This document shows positions 1-7,726 of a DNA stretch of 30,688 bases, one piece after another. The DNA lies in assembly GCA_015520425.1 (NCBI GenBank), contig WAQC01000142.1:1-30688 (forward strand). Direction: 5' to 3'. Each line of letters begins with the position of its first letter. Positions within the stretch are counted from its first letter, which is position 1. The notes under the pieces were generated by a model. That model did no database searches. It was not told the origin of the DNA and saw only the letters and a program-made list of their open reading frames with translations. Origin of the DNA: Candidatus Pelearchaeum sp. (GTDB taxonomy: Archaea > Thermoproteota > Nitrososphaeria_A > Caldarchaeales > Caldarchaeaceae). The translations under genes and the position numbers were made by a program.

Positions 1-1
1 G

Positions 2-913
2 ATTTACTCAATATACCCTCTCCTAACTGGAGACACCTATTTACTACGCGTCCTGATACTCGTCCATATATTCGCAATACTTGCCGCGAGTCTTGACATA
101 ATCGTGGGATACACTGGCCAGCTAACCGCTGGGCATACGGCGGTATGGGGGTGGGGTGCCTTCACAACGGCGTGGATGATACTATGGTTTGGTACCAACC
201 CGCTTCTAGCTGTTCTCATGGGCGCCCTCTTCGGCGCCCTCCTAGGACTGGGAATAGGGATACTCTGCCTCCGCTTCAGATACCTACTCCTAACCCTCGT
301 AACCTTCGCCCTCCTAGTACTCTCCTACGCCCTAGCGCGGCAATTCACAGACATAACAGGAGGAGAACTAGGCCTTCACGGAATAACTCCAATAACAAAG
401 AACCCAATACTCAGCTTCTACATCACCTTCGGCGCCCTCCTAATAACCGTGGTATCCCTCTTCGCATTAGGCAGGTCGCGTATAGGTCTGAGGATGAAAT
501 CCATCAAGGAAGATGAGGTAGCGGCCGAGACGATTGGGATAAACACTGTGCGCTACAAGGTTCTCGCCAACGTCATAGGCTCGTTCTACGCAGGGCTGGC
601 TGGGGGGCTCTACACAACATACACAACCAGCGTCGGGGCAAGCATATTCTTCCTAGACCACCTCCTACGCCTCATACTCATGTGGGGAATAGGAGGCGGC
701 GGCACAATAATAGGACCAGTAATAGGCGCCTACGCGGTCATGCTACTCTCAGAGTATCTTAGATTCATAGAAGAGTTTAGGCTAATACTCCTCGGAGTAA
801 TAATGATACTAATAATGCGCTTCTTCCCAGCAGGCCTTTATGGAATGATAAACTTAACACTCATGAAGACACCAGTGAGAGGAGGAAGACCAAATGAGCC
901 TCCTAAAAGTTGA
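2..913 (+). CDS. livM: Branched-chain-amino-acid-type ABC transporter permease (LivM), 5' end cut by window
   Basis: Membrane permease of a LivHMGF-type importer. The reading frame is open from base 2 with no credible start, so the gene begins outside the window; the internal ATG at 104 is not the real start because the conserved hydrophobic run and the LivM signature (DIIVGYTGQLTAGHTAVWG) straddle it. Several further hydrophobic helices follow, with the EAA-like loop near SIKEDEVAAETIGINTVRYK and a late GGGGTIIGPVIGA segment typical of the family. It overlaps the next gene, an ATPase, by 20 bases, so the genes are co-transcribed. The family also carries urea, amides and other small solutes, so the substrate is not fixed by sequence. 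Confidence 0.9.
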   Translation: MYSIYPLLTGDTYLLRVLILVHIFAILAASLDIIVGYTGQLTAGHTAVWGWGAFTTAWMILWFGTNPLLAVLMGALFGALLGLGIGILCLRFRYLLLTLVTFALLVLSYALARQFTDITGGELGLHGITPITKNPILSFYITFGALLITVVSLFALGRSRIGLRMKSIKEDEVAAETIGINTVRYKVLANVIGSFYAGLAGGLYTTYTTSVGASIFFLDHLLRLILMWGIGGGGTIIGPVIGAYAVMLLSEYLRFIEEFRLILLGVIMILIMRFFPAGLYGMINLTLMKTPVRGGRPNEPPKS

Positions 914-1604
914 GAATGCCACCAAACGATTTGGAGGGAACGTGGCGGTTAACGCCATGAGCCTGGAGGTTAATGAGGCAGAGATAGTGGGCATCATAGG
1001 GCCCAACGGCTCTGGAAAAACCACCCTCCTAAACCTCATAAACGGAATAATACAACTAGACTCAGGAGCAATCTTCCTGCGTGGAAAGCCTATACATAAT
1101 AAAAAACCACATCAGCTGGTGCGTTTAGGAATAGGGAGAACATTCCAGATAACGCGGGTATTTCGGGAGCTTACGGTATTGGAAAACATGTTATCAATCG
1201 TTGAGGCTGGAAAGAGCGATAAGAATAATCTTGTGGAAAATGCTTTCAATCTCCTAGAGCTCATAGGTCTCTCAGACAAGCTTGACGCGCGGGCAGGGAC
1301 ACTCTCAGGTGGCCAGCAAAAGCTTCTGGAATTCGCCCGCACACTAATGCTAAACCCCACAATACTACTCCTAGACGAGCCATTCGCTGGCGTGCATCCA
1401 AAGATAGTGATGAAGCTCTCGGAGCTTATACTGGATATGAGAAAGCAAGGAAAGACATTCCTCATAATAAGCCACGACATACATACGATATCATGGCTTA
1501 GCGATAGGCTGGTTGTGATGAATGAGGGACGTAAGGTCGCTGAGGGGAGCCCAGAGCAGATTAAACAAGACCGTGAGGTAGTTAGAGCATATTTGGGGGT
1601 GTAA
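894..1604 (+). CDS. livG: ABC transporter ATPase, LivG type
   Basis: Cytoplasmic ATPase that powers the importer, 236 residues, the usual length for LivG. Visible motifs are Walker A GPNGSGKT (residues 36-43), the signature LSGGQ (137-141), and Walker B ILLLDEP (157-163) followed by FAGVHP, which is characteristic of LivG. The ATG lies inside the end of livM, and the stop is four bases before the TTG of the second ATPase, so translation of the three genes is probably coupled. The function as an importer ATPase is secure; the solute is unknown. Confidence 0.93.
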   Translation: MSLLKVENATKRFGGNVAVNAMSLEVNEAEIVGIIGPNGSGKTTLLNLINGIIQLDSGAIFLRGKPIHNKKPHQLVRLGIGRTFQITRVFRELTVLENMLSIVEAGKSDKNNLVENAFNLLELIGLSDKLDARAGTLSGGQQKLLEFARTLMLNPTILLLDEPFAGVHPKIVMKLSELILDMRKQGKTFLIISHDIHTISWLSDRLVVMNEGRKVAEGSPEQIKQDREVVRAYLGV

Positions 1605-1607
1605 TGT

Positions 1608-2351
1608 TTGTCGCTTGTTGTTAGGGATATTTACTCAGGATACTTCCGCGACGTGAATGTTTTACGCGGAGTGAGCCTTGAGGTCTGCGAAGGCTCCATA
1701 ACAGCCGTTCTAGGCCCCAACGGCTCTGGAAAATCAACACTACTAAAAACAATATACGGATACCTAAAACCATCCAGCGGTAAGATACTACTTGACAGCC
1801 ATGACATAACAGGAATGAAGACCCACGACCTCCTCAGGATGGGCCTCGCCTACGTTGCTCAGGAAAGTGGAATATTCCCACACCTAACAGTTGAGGAAAA
1901 CCTAAAGACTGGTCTCTGGATACTGCGCAAAGAAAAACATATCGTAAGAGAGAGGCTTGAAGAGATTTACAACAGATTTGAAATACTCTCCGAGAAACGC
2001 AACGTTAAGGCAGGTTTTCTAAGCGGAGGCCAGCAACGCCTCCTCCAGATAGCAAAAGCGCTCCTCACCAAACCAAGAATAATACTAATGGACGAGCCCT
2101 CCTCAGGGCTCTCACCAAAAGTCCTAGATGAAGTATATGGAATAATCACAAAGCTCCGCGACGAAGGAAAAACAATACTACTCGTGGAGCAGAACGTCAG
2201 AAAAGCCCTGGAAGTTGCTGACGCGATAAACGTGATAGAGCTCGGCCAGACAAAATTCAGCGGAACAAAAAGAGAGTTTGAAGAACGGCTGGAGGAGATA
2301 ATCGGAATATGGGGATTCAAGGCAGCAGGATTACAGCACGGCAAGGGCTAG
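1608..2351 (+). CDS. livF: ABC transporter ATPase, LivF type
   Basis: Second ATPase of the importer, 247 residues. Walker A GPNGSGKS is at 36-43, signature LSGGQ at 138-142, Walker B IILMDEP at 158-164, followed by SSGLSP as in LivF. It starts at TTG; an ATG four bases earlier overlaps the stop of livG but is out of frame and closes after six codons. A GGGGGTG stretch in the livG tail can serve as ribosome site. This is the last gene of the operon; 135 bases without a gene follow before vapB. Confidence 0.92.
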   Translation: MSLVVRDIYSGYFRDVNVLRGVSLEVCEGSITAVLGPNGSGKSTLLKTIYGYLKPSSGKILLDSHDITGMKTHDLLRMGLAYVAQESGIFPHLTVEENLKTGLWILRKEKHIVRERLEEIYNRFEILSEKRNVKAGFLSGGQQRLLQIAKALLTKPRIILMDEPSSGLSPKVLDEVYGIITKLRDEGKTILLVEQNVRKALEVADAINVIELGQTKFSGTKREFEERLEEIIGIWGFKAAGLQHGKG

Positions 2352-2455
2352 GGGGAAGAAACAGAAGACCAAGGCAACCGATATTTGATAGGTCTAGTGT
2401 GAATGCTCAATTTAGGAGGGTTTGAGGCTCTTCTACAGTGTTGTGAGTTGAATAA

Positions 2456-2465
2456 GATATATTAA
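2456..2465 (+). promoter_or_regulatory. TATA box for vapBC
   Basis: The A/T run ATATATTA is centred about 27 bases before the vapB ATG, the spacing expected for a leaderless archaeal transcript. The assignment rests on spacing and composition only. Confidence 0.45.
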
Positions 2466-2486
2466 TGTGGTTGCTGTATTACATGT

Positions 2487-2726
2487 ATGGCTGTAATTAC
2501 GGTTAGGGTTGATGACGAGACGAAGAGGATGATGGAGCAGGTCGGGATTAACTGGAGTGAATTCATCAGAGAAGCCATTAAGAAAAAGTTGTCTGAAGAG
2601 AGGAGGAAGAACCTGGCAAGAGCCGTTTTAATAAACGAGAAAGTTAGGAAGAAGAGTGGTGTAGAGCCTAAAGCAGAGGAACTGGTCAGAGCCTTTAGAG
2701 ATGGTAGGTATGGAGGTGGTAATTGA
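2487..2726 (+). CDS. vapB: VapB-type ribbon-helix-helix antitoxin
   Basis: Small DNA-binding antitoxin of 79 residues. The N-terminus ITVRVDDETKRMMEQ is a typical ribbon-helix-helix strand and first helix, followed by NWSEFIREAIKKKL as the second helix. The charged C-terminal tail should wrap the toxin. The last codons overlap the start of a PIN-domain toxin, the standard VapBC arrangement. VapB normally represses its own operon together with VapC. An ATG four bases upstream (2483) is out of frame. Family assignment is good; which subfamily is not clear. Confidence 0.85.
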   Translation: MAVITVRVDDETKRMMEQVGINWSEFIREAIKKKLSEERRKNLARAVLINEKVRKKSGVEPKAEELVRAFRDGRYGGGN

Positions 2727-3135
2727 CGCCAGCGTCATCGTCAAGTGGTTCGTCGCGGAGAAAGGCTCCGACTACGCACTTAAGCTCAGAGACATGTACA
2801 TTAGCGGGGAAATCAAAATCGCCGCCCCAGAGCTACTGCTTTACGAGGTCTTAAACGCAGTCCAACATAAGGGGCTCTTCTCATAAAACGAGATAAAAGA
2901 TATTGCAGAAGCACTAGAAGAGTATTCATTCAACCTCTACCCACTCAGGGGAGAATACGCCGCAAAAACAGTCGAAACAGCACATAAGAACCGCGTAACA
3001 ATATACGACGCTGCTTACATAGCACTAGCAATAATGAAGAATACCCACCTCTATACAGCCGACATCAAACTAATAGAAAAACTACAAACCAAGTATTCCA
3101 GATATGTAAAAAGCCTAGAAAGCCTCTCACGCTAA
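2710..3135 (+). pseudogene. vapC: VapC PIN-domain toxin interrupted by an in-frame TAA
   Basis: PIN-domain RNase toxin, partner of the upstream antitoxin. From ATG 2710 (an in-frame ATG at 2701 is an alternative) the protein opens MEVVIDASVIVKWF, with the first catalytic Asp at residue 6 and a conserved Glu in LLYEVLNA. An ochre codon at 2884-2886 stops it after GLFS. The same frame then runs on without further stops to 3135 and contains the remaining acidic sites, YDAAYIALA and YTADIKL. Reconstructed length is about 140 residues, normal for VapC. The broken codon reads TAA where related proteins commonly have Glu (LFSENE), so one G-to-T change explains it. The fragment before the stop lacks half of the active site and should be inactive. 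Confidence 0.85.
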
Positions 3136-3193
3136 ACAACACTATCCACAACACTTCAAGCCACGCAACAACGCCTCTATATCATTATAACTT

Positions 3194-3449
3194 TCAATTT
3201 CCTTTTGGAATCAGCTTAAACTCTAGCCGTATATTACTCTCCTTTAGATGATTATTCTGTAATCTCCATCTGTATAACTTTACCCTTCTTAATAGAAACT
3301 CACCTAACAAGACCATATCCAACAAGCCGATTCAACAACTCATAGACAGACTTACTACCCTACCTCCTCTCTAGCTCAGACGCGGAAACCCATAGCATAG
3401 TATAAAAAATAGCTAAAACAGAGACTCGGCCTCGCTCAGCCTTGAATCT
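3194..3449 (-). pseudogene. Decayed winged-helix transcriptional regulator
   Basis: Read on the minus strand from about 3449, one frame gives a convincing winged-helix DNA-binding domain broken by stops: RFKAERGRVSVLAIFYTMLW, VSASELERR, stop (TAG), GSKSVYELLNRLVGYGLVR, stop (TGA), VSIKKGKVIQMEITE, then TAA at 3252-3254. Just beyond, the next frame reads NNHLKESNIRLEFKLIPKGN to a TGA at 3194, which suggests a frameshift near 3254. Helix-turn-helix and wing are recognisable in order. No intact start is evident. It lies between the broken vapC and tRNA-Trp and accounts for most of the only long stretch without an intact gene. Confidence 0.65.
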
Positions 3450-3493
3450 TCAACCTAGTTCATGGCAGTTTAGTTAAATGGATTAAGTTGACC

Positions 3494-3591
3494 TGGGGGC
3501 GGTGGGACTTGAACCCACGGCCTTCGGGTGTCCTCTGACCAGTGTTGGTTGATCTGGAGCCCGACGCCCTACCTTGCTAGGCTACGCCCCC
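3494..3591 (-). tRNA. tRNA-Trp (CCA) with anticodon-loop intron
   Basis: A complete cloverleaf folds on the minus strand: acceptor GGGGGCG with CGCCCCC, D arm GCCU/GGGC, anticodon stem UCGGG/CCCGA, T arm GUGGG-UUCAAGU-CCCAC, discriminator A. After removing about 24 nt the anticodon loop is CUCCAGA, giving CCA. The intron follows position 37, the canonical archaeal site, and lies roughly at 3530-3553 on the plus strand. Exon length is 74 nt and CCA is not encoded at the 3' end. Exact splice points are inferred, since the bulge-helix-bulge is not perfect by eye. Confidence 0.92.
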
Positions 3592-3632
3592 ATCCTATGG
3601 CTACCGTTTGAGTTATTCTCTAGCGGTTATTT

Positions 3633-3643
3633 GAATTTTATAC
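3633..3643 (-). promoter_or_regulatory. Possible TATA box of tRNA-Trp
   Basis: The minus strand reads AGTATAAAATT about 47 bases before the tRNA 5' end, which would give a short 5' leader for RNase P. It lies between btpA and the tRNA. Composition and position only. Confidence 0.35.
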
Positions 3644-3664
3644 TCCGTATTTCGGGGTTGGCTG

Positions 3665-4504
3665 TCATCTTAGTTGTTTGACGATTGTCATGAGTTGTTT
3701 TACGCGGTTTATGTCTATTGGGTTCCAGAATTTTCCGTCTTTGCGTAGGTATGAGCCGACTATTGCGCCGTCTGCGTGTTTTAGGAGTTGTGGGGCGTTT
3801 TCTGGTGTTAGTCCGCTTCCGACCAGAACTGGGAGGAGTGTAGCCTTTTTTGCGGCTATTACTTTCTCCGCTGGTGTTGCAGCCCCTGTCCTGGTGCCAG
3901 ATACGATTATGGCGTCTGCGTCAAAGAACTCCACATCAAGGACCTGCTCCTCAAATGGTCTATCACTGATTATGAAGTGGCTTCCGTGCTTTACCTGTAC
4001 GTCTGCGAATACCTTGATATGCTCTGCTCTTAGGTGGTTTCTGTATCTTAGCGCTTTGTGTGCGATTGCCTCTACGAATCCCTCGTCGGCTATGTATGCG
4101 TTTGCCCATTCTGCTGCCCTAACCCAGCGTGCTCCAGATGCTAGGGCTGCTGCCATAGCTTGTATAACTCCATTAGCTAAGCAGCAAATCCCCACTGGCA
4201 TTCCTGTGGTCTTCCTAACTTCGCGCGCCACAACCGCGAGTATGGCGGTGGTTTCATGTCCTATGTCGTCTGGCTTGAGGTATGGTATATCCCCTATATT
4301 CTCCACCTGTAGCCCATCTACATCACCCGACTTTAGAAGCTCCGCGTCTCGCAGCGCGTATTCAATTATATCCTCAACAGGCTGGCCCCTATAGCGCGGC
4401 GCTCCTGGAAGTGGTGGTAGGTGTATCATCGCTATTATCGGTTTAGGGTTCTTGAACAACTCCTTTAGAGGGTCTGGCTTGATTGGTGCATGAGCTTCGG
4501 GCAT
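3665..4504 (-). CDS. BtpA/SgcQ-family TIM-barrel protein (paralogue 1)
   Basis: BtpA family, a TIM-barrel fold related to phosphate-binding barrels; its chemistry is not established to my knowledge. ATG 4504 gives 279 residues; a TTG three codons upstream (4513) is possible. Family blocks are visible: KPIIAMIHLPPLPGAPRY, DGLQVENIGD, IGHETTAILAVVAREVR, VKHGSHFIISD, DADAIIVSGTRTGA, and the phosphate-loop-like LVGSGLTPEN and GAIVGSYLR. It follows the PfkB kinase by about 60 bases on the same strand and is probably its operon partner. A second copy is at 9501-10304, so two BtpA proteins flank the nucleoside-degrading operon. I infer a role in pentose phosphate or nucleoside metabolism, not photosystem assembly. 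Confidence 0.85.
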   Translation of the reverse strand: MPEAHAPIKPDPLKELFKNPKPIIAMIHLPPLPGAPRYRGQPVEDIIEYALRDAELLKSGDVDGLQVENIGDIPYLKPDDIGHETTAILAVVAREVRKTTGMPVGICCLANGVIQAMAAALASGARWVRAAEWANAYIADEGFVEAIAHKALRYRNHLRAEHIKVFADVQVKHGSHFIISDRPFEEQVLDVEFFDADAIIVSGTRTGAATPAEKVIAAKKATLLPVLVGSGLTPENAPQLLKHADGAIVGSYLRKDGKFWNPIDINRVKQLMTIVKQLR

Positions 4505-4563
4505 CGCCGTCAAGATGTGTAGCCGCGTACTTAAGGGTGTTGAGCCATGCGTGGCCTGCGGTA

Positions 4564-5499
4564 TTACCTTGGGCCCCTCCTGTGTTGAGTAACTATGTCA
4601 TCAATTCGGGGAGGCTCTCTGAGTCTTCCACCTATCGTTGCTGCTGCTAGGCCGCCCAGCCTATTTGCCAGGGTAGCGCAACGCTCTAAGCTGAGGCTCG
4701 TTACTATGCCATAAATAAAGCCAGCGGCAAAAGCGTCTCCAGAGCCTGTGGTATCCACTGGGTTTACGGATGCCGTAGGGACGTCTATAACGCCGCTCCT
4801 CCCCACAATACTACAGCCGCGGGAGCCACGTTTTAGCACGAAGATACTCCCTATACTCAAGGCTGCCTCACCAATGCTAGTAATGCCCAACCTACCGAGA
4901 AGTTCGCCTGCCTCATCCTCATTCATAAATACGTAGTCAAAAGACCTAAGAAGCTCGTCCAGTTGTTCTCCACCTCTTATGAGAGGTATGCATAGGTCTA
5001 GCGTCTTAGGTATGCCGTGCTTATCTGCTTTCTCCATAATATATTCGGCTGCTCTCTTCTGTGGTTCTTCCAAGAAACAATATCCAGAGATATGTATCAG
5101 TGTTGATTCTGATGCTATATCTCTAGGAAGCAACGCATGTGTAAGGTGCTTATTGGCCCCTCTATATGCGAACATCGTCCTCTCGCCGCCGCGGCTTACC
5201 ACAACATATACAACGCCTGTTGATTCTTTCTCGGTCTTCTGTATGTAACGTGTCCCAACCCTGGCTTTGCGGAGCTCCTCAACCAGAAACTCTCCAACGA
5301 TATCCATGCCCACGCAGCTCACCAGCTCGGAAGATAGTCCGAGAAGTCTAAGTGCATGGGCTACGTTGGCGGCTGAGCCACCAGAAGAAATGTAAGCCCT
5401 ATTAGCTATGGACTCGCCGCCGAGCTTGGGTATATCATCGTGAAAAGCTATAATATCCAGATTAAGGTCGCCGACGCATATAACGCGGCCCTCACGCAT
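4564..5499 (-). CDS. PfkB-family sugar or nucleoside kinase
   Basis: Ribokinase-fold kinase of 311 residues from ATG 5499; an in-frame TTG at 5523 is a weaker start. N-terminal VICVGDLNLDII, the GGSAANVAHALRLLG glycine motif and the C-terminal PVDTTGSGDAFAAGFIYG with its catalytic Asp are all present. The substrate cannot be read from sequence: candidates are a nucleoside, ribose, deoxyribose or ribose-1-phosphate. It diverges from the cytidine deaminase operon and precedes btpA on its own strand, which ties it to nucleoside breakdown rather than glycolysis. Confidence 0.87.
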   Translation of the reverse strand: MREGRVICVGDLNLDIIAFHDDIPKLGGESIANRAYISSGGSAANVAHALRLLGLSSELVSCVGMDIVGEFLVEELRKARVGTRYIQKTEKESTGVVYVVVSRGGERTMFAYRGANKHLTHALLPRDIASESTLIHISGYCFLEEPQKRAAEYIMEKADKHGIPKTLDLCIPLIRGGEQLDELLRSFDYVFMNEDEAGELLGRLGITSIGEAALSIGSIFVLKRGSRGCSIVGRSGVIDVPTASVNPVDTTGSGDAFAAGFIYGIVTSLSLERCATLANRLGGLAAATIGGRLREPPRIDDIVTQHRRGPR

Positions 5500-5582
5500 G
5501 GTCAGAAAAACGATAACAAACAAAACATAAGAATTATCATACCCACGGTCAATCTACGCTCTTAATCGGGAAGTGATGGCAT

Positions 5583-5593
5583 AATTTTTATCG
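5583..5593 (+). promoter_or_regulatory. TATA box for the nucleoside catabolic operon
   Basis: AATTTTTATC lies about 38 bases before the cdd ATG at 5626, leaving a leader of roughly 10 bases. It sits in the 126-base divergent region shared with the PfkB kinase gene. Predicted by position and base composition only. Confidence 0.4.
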
Positions 5594-5625
5594 GATTATT
5601 TTTTAGACTAGCGTTGTGCGTCTTT

Positions 5626-6024
5626 ATGGTATCGGATAAGGAGCTTCTTGGTTTGGCTTTCAGGGCTACGCGACGGTCTTATGCGCCTTATTCGCGCTTT
5701 AGGGTTGGTGCGGCCTTGCTATTAGACAGCGGTGAAGTAATCTTAGGGAGTAATGTGGAGAACGCCAGCTATGGGTTATCCATGTGCGCTGAGCGCGTCG
5801 CTGTCTTTAAAGCGGTTTCTGAGGGAAAGACGCAGTTCAAGGCTATGGCTGTTGTCTCGCGGAAGAGAAACCCCGTATACCCCTGCGGAGCATGTAGGCA
5901 GGTTCTGCGAGAGTTCAACCCAGCGATAAAGATAATCACCGCTGGAAAGAATAGAAAGCCGCTGATAACCAGTTTAAAGAAGCTGCTGCCGAAGAGCTTC
6001 GGCCCTGAAGACCTATCAAAATAA
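5626..6024 (+). CDS. cdd: Cytidine deaminase
   Basis: Zinc enzyme that converts (deoxy)cytidine to (deoxy)uridine. From ATG 5626 the protein has 132 residues, the normal size of the tetrameric type; a TTG at 5614 would add four residues. The signature SMCAERVAVF carries the first zinc Cys (54) and the proton-shuttling Glu (56), and PCGACRQ supplies Cys 87 and Cys 90. SNVENASYG, the nucleoside-binding stretch, is present. It is the first gene of a five-gene operon that continues with nucleoside hydrolase, DeoC, ribokinase and phosphorylase, and supplies uridine to that pathway. Confidence 0.94.
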   Translation: MVSDKELLGLAFRATRRSYAPYSRFRVGAALLLDSGEVILGSNVENASYGLSMCAERVAVFKAVSEGKTQFKAMAVVSRKRNPVYPCGACRQVLREFNPAIKIITAGKNRKPLITSLKKLLPKSFGPEDLSK

Positions 6025-6072
6025 TAGAGACCTAGAATAAGGGCAGCATTACTGGATGGAGGTGCGCTATGG

Positions 6073-7023
6073 GTGAAGCGGTTGATAATTGATACAGACA
6101 CTGCTGGTGATGATACTATATCAATACTGTTGGCGCTTAAGTGGCCTGGGGTTAGGCTTGAGGCGGTAACAGTTGTTGCTGGTAATGTGGAGTTCTGGCA
6201 GGAGGTGGAGAATGCTCTCTATACCGTTGAGCGCTTCGCCAGCTATCGCGTCCCCGTCTATCCAGGATGTAGCCGCCCCCTCCTCAAGAGCTGGCGCTAC
6301 GCCGATTATGTCCATGGAAAGGATGGGATGGGAGAGAACTACTTCCCGAAAGCCAAACAGCGGCCAGAGAATAAACACGCAGTCCAAGCCTTGCTGGAGC
6401 TGGTCAACTCAAGCCCAGGGGAGTATACGATAATCGCTCAGGGCCCGTTAACCAACATAGCCACAGCGATATTGCTTGACCGTGATTTTGTCAAGAATAT
6501 AGATAGGCTATATGTTATGGGCGGCTATGCCGATGGTTTCGGGAACATAACCCCAGCAGCGGAGTATAACTTCTGGGTAGACCCCGACGCTGCGAGGATT
6601 GTGCTTGAGTCTGGTATTAGGCCTGTTATAGTTGGCTGGGATATTGCGCTGAAGTATAGTGTAGTCTCTGAGGAGGAGCATCGTGAAATAGCTGGATGGG
6701 GGACTAGTGAGGCGGATTTCTTCGTGAAGGTGAATAGGAAAGTTGTGGAGTTTGAGAAGCGTGTCGTCGGTGTTGCTGGGAGCACCCATCCAGACACCAT
6801 AACGACGGCCATAGCCATAGAGCCTCGCGTGGGGAAGAGGATAGAGCCGCGCTATGTGGCGGTTGAGAATGAAAGCGAGCTCACGCGGGGGATGTCGGTG
6901 GTGGACCACCTAGGAGTACTAGGCAAAGAACCCAACGCAGATGTATGCTACGAGGCTGATGGCGAGCTATTCAAGAAGATGCTATTCTCAGTCTTGAAGG
7001 GCAGGCCTGGTGAGCTTGGATGA
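6073..7023 (+). CDS. Inosine/uridine-preferring nucleoside hydrolase
   Basis: Hydrolyses nucleosides to free base and ribose, in the cytoplasm. 316 residues, family-typical. The N-terminal calcium-binding motif reads DTDTAGDD (residues 7-14), followed by TVVAGNVEFWQEVENAL, equivalent to the family's V-x-GN segment. AQGPLTNIATAI and NFWVDPDAA are also family blocks. The start is GTG 6073 because GGAGGTG lies eight bases before it; an ATG four bases upstream is out of frame and ends after seven codons. The stop overlaps the deoC start. Base preference cannot be told from sequence. Confidence 0.92.
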   Translation: MKRLIIDTDTAGDDTISILLALKWPGVRLEAVTVVAGNVEFWQEVENALYTVERFASYRVPVYPGCSRPLLKSWRYADYVHGKDGMGENYFPKAKQRPENKHAVQALLELVNSSPGEYTIIAQGPLTNIATAILLDRDFVKNIDRLYVMGGYADGFGNITPAAEYNFWVDPDAARIVLESGIRPVIVGWDIALKYSVVSEEEHREIAGWGTSEADFFVKVNRKVVEFEKRVVGVAGSTHPDTITTAIAIEPRVGKRIEPRYVAVENESELTRGMSVVDHLGVLGKEPNADVCYEADGELFKKMLFSVLKGRPGELG

Positions 7024-7709
7024 GATTCTCGGCAAAGGACTTGGCTAGGAGGATACAGCATACAAACGTGGCTCCTGACGCTACGCGGGGTGATATTGAG
7101 AAGCTATGCAAAGAATGTATTGAGTATGGGTTTAGCGCAGCGGTGGTTAATCCGATATGGGTTAAGAGCGCTGTCAGCTTATTGAAGGGAACCGATGTTA
7201 AGGTCTGTGCAGCTCTCAACTTCCCGATAGGCGGCTCCACAACCCTGGCTAAGGTCGTTGAAGTACGCGATGTGGTGGCTGCTGGATGTGATGAGATAGA
7301 CTTCATGATAAACGTGGGTTATCTTAAATCAGGCATGGTTGAGGAGTTCAGGAATGATGTAGAAGCCATAGTGCGGGCTGCTGATGGGCGTGTGGTGAAG
7401 GCTATACTGGAGACAGCAATACTGAGCGAAGATGAAGTTAGGCTGGCCGCGAGGCTCTGCGAAGAGGCTGGAGTGGACTATATCAAGAACTCAACGGGCT
7501 GGGGCAAGGGAGGCCCAGCTACGGTTGATATTATAAGACTTATGCGCAGCTCGGTAAGCCCAAAAGTACGCATAAAGGCTTCGGGGGGAATACGCGACTT
7601 CAAGAGCGCTGTTGAGCTCCTAGAGGCAGGAGCCGACCTTCTAGGAACAAGCAGGGGAGTGCAGATAGTAAAGGGAACGATAGACGCTGAGGATGAGTCA
7701 TCCTACTAA
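7020..7709 (+). CDS. deoC: Deoxyribose-phosphate aldolase
   Basis: Class I aldolase cleaving 2-deoxyribose-5-phosphate to glyceraldehyde-3-phosphate and acetaldehyde. 229 residues. The Schiff-base lysine is Lys 156 in DYIKNSTGWG, the activating lysine is Lys 186 in RIKASGGI, and the proton-relay Asp 94 is in EIDFMINVG. ATG 7020 overlaps the nucleoside hydrolase stop by four bases, so translation is coupled. Its place in the operon implies that deoxynucleosides as well as ribonucleosides are degraded. Confidence 0.95.
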   Translation: MRFSAKDLARRIQHTNVAPDATRGDIEKLCKECIEYGFSAAVVNPIWVKSAVSLLKGTDVKVCAALNFPIGGSTTLAKVVEVRDVVAAGCDEIDFMINVGYLKSGMVEEFRNDVEAIVRAADGRVVKAILETAILSEDEVRLAARLCEEAGVDYIKNSTGWGKGGPATVDIIRLMRSSVSPKVRIKASGGIRDFKSAVELLEAGADLLGTSRGVQIVKGTIDAEDESSY

Positions 7710-7726
7710 GAGGAGGGTTGCCGCAC

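Noticed and set aside
6069..6092. ATG just before the nucleoside hydrolase start
   Set aside because: Out of frame and closed by TGA after seven codons; GTG 6073 in the family frame has better ribosome-site spacing.
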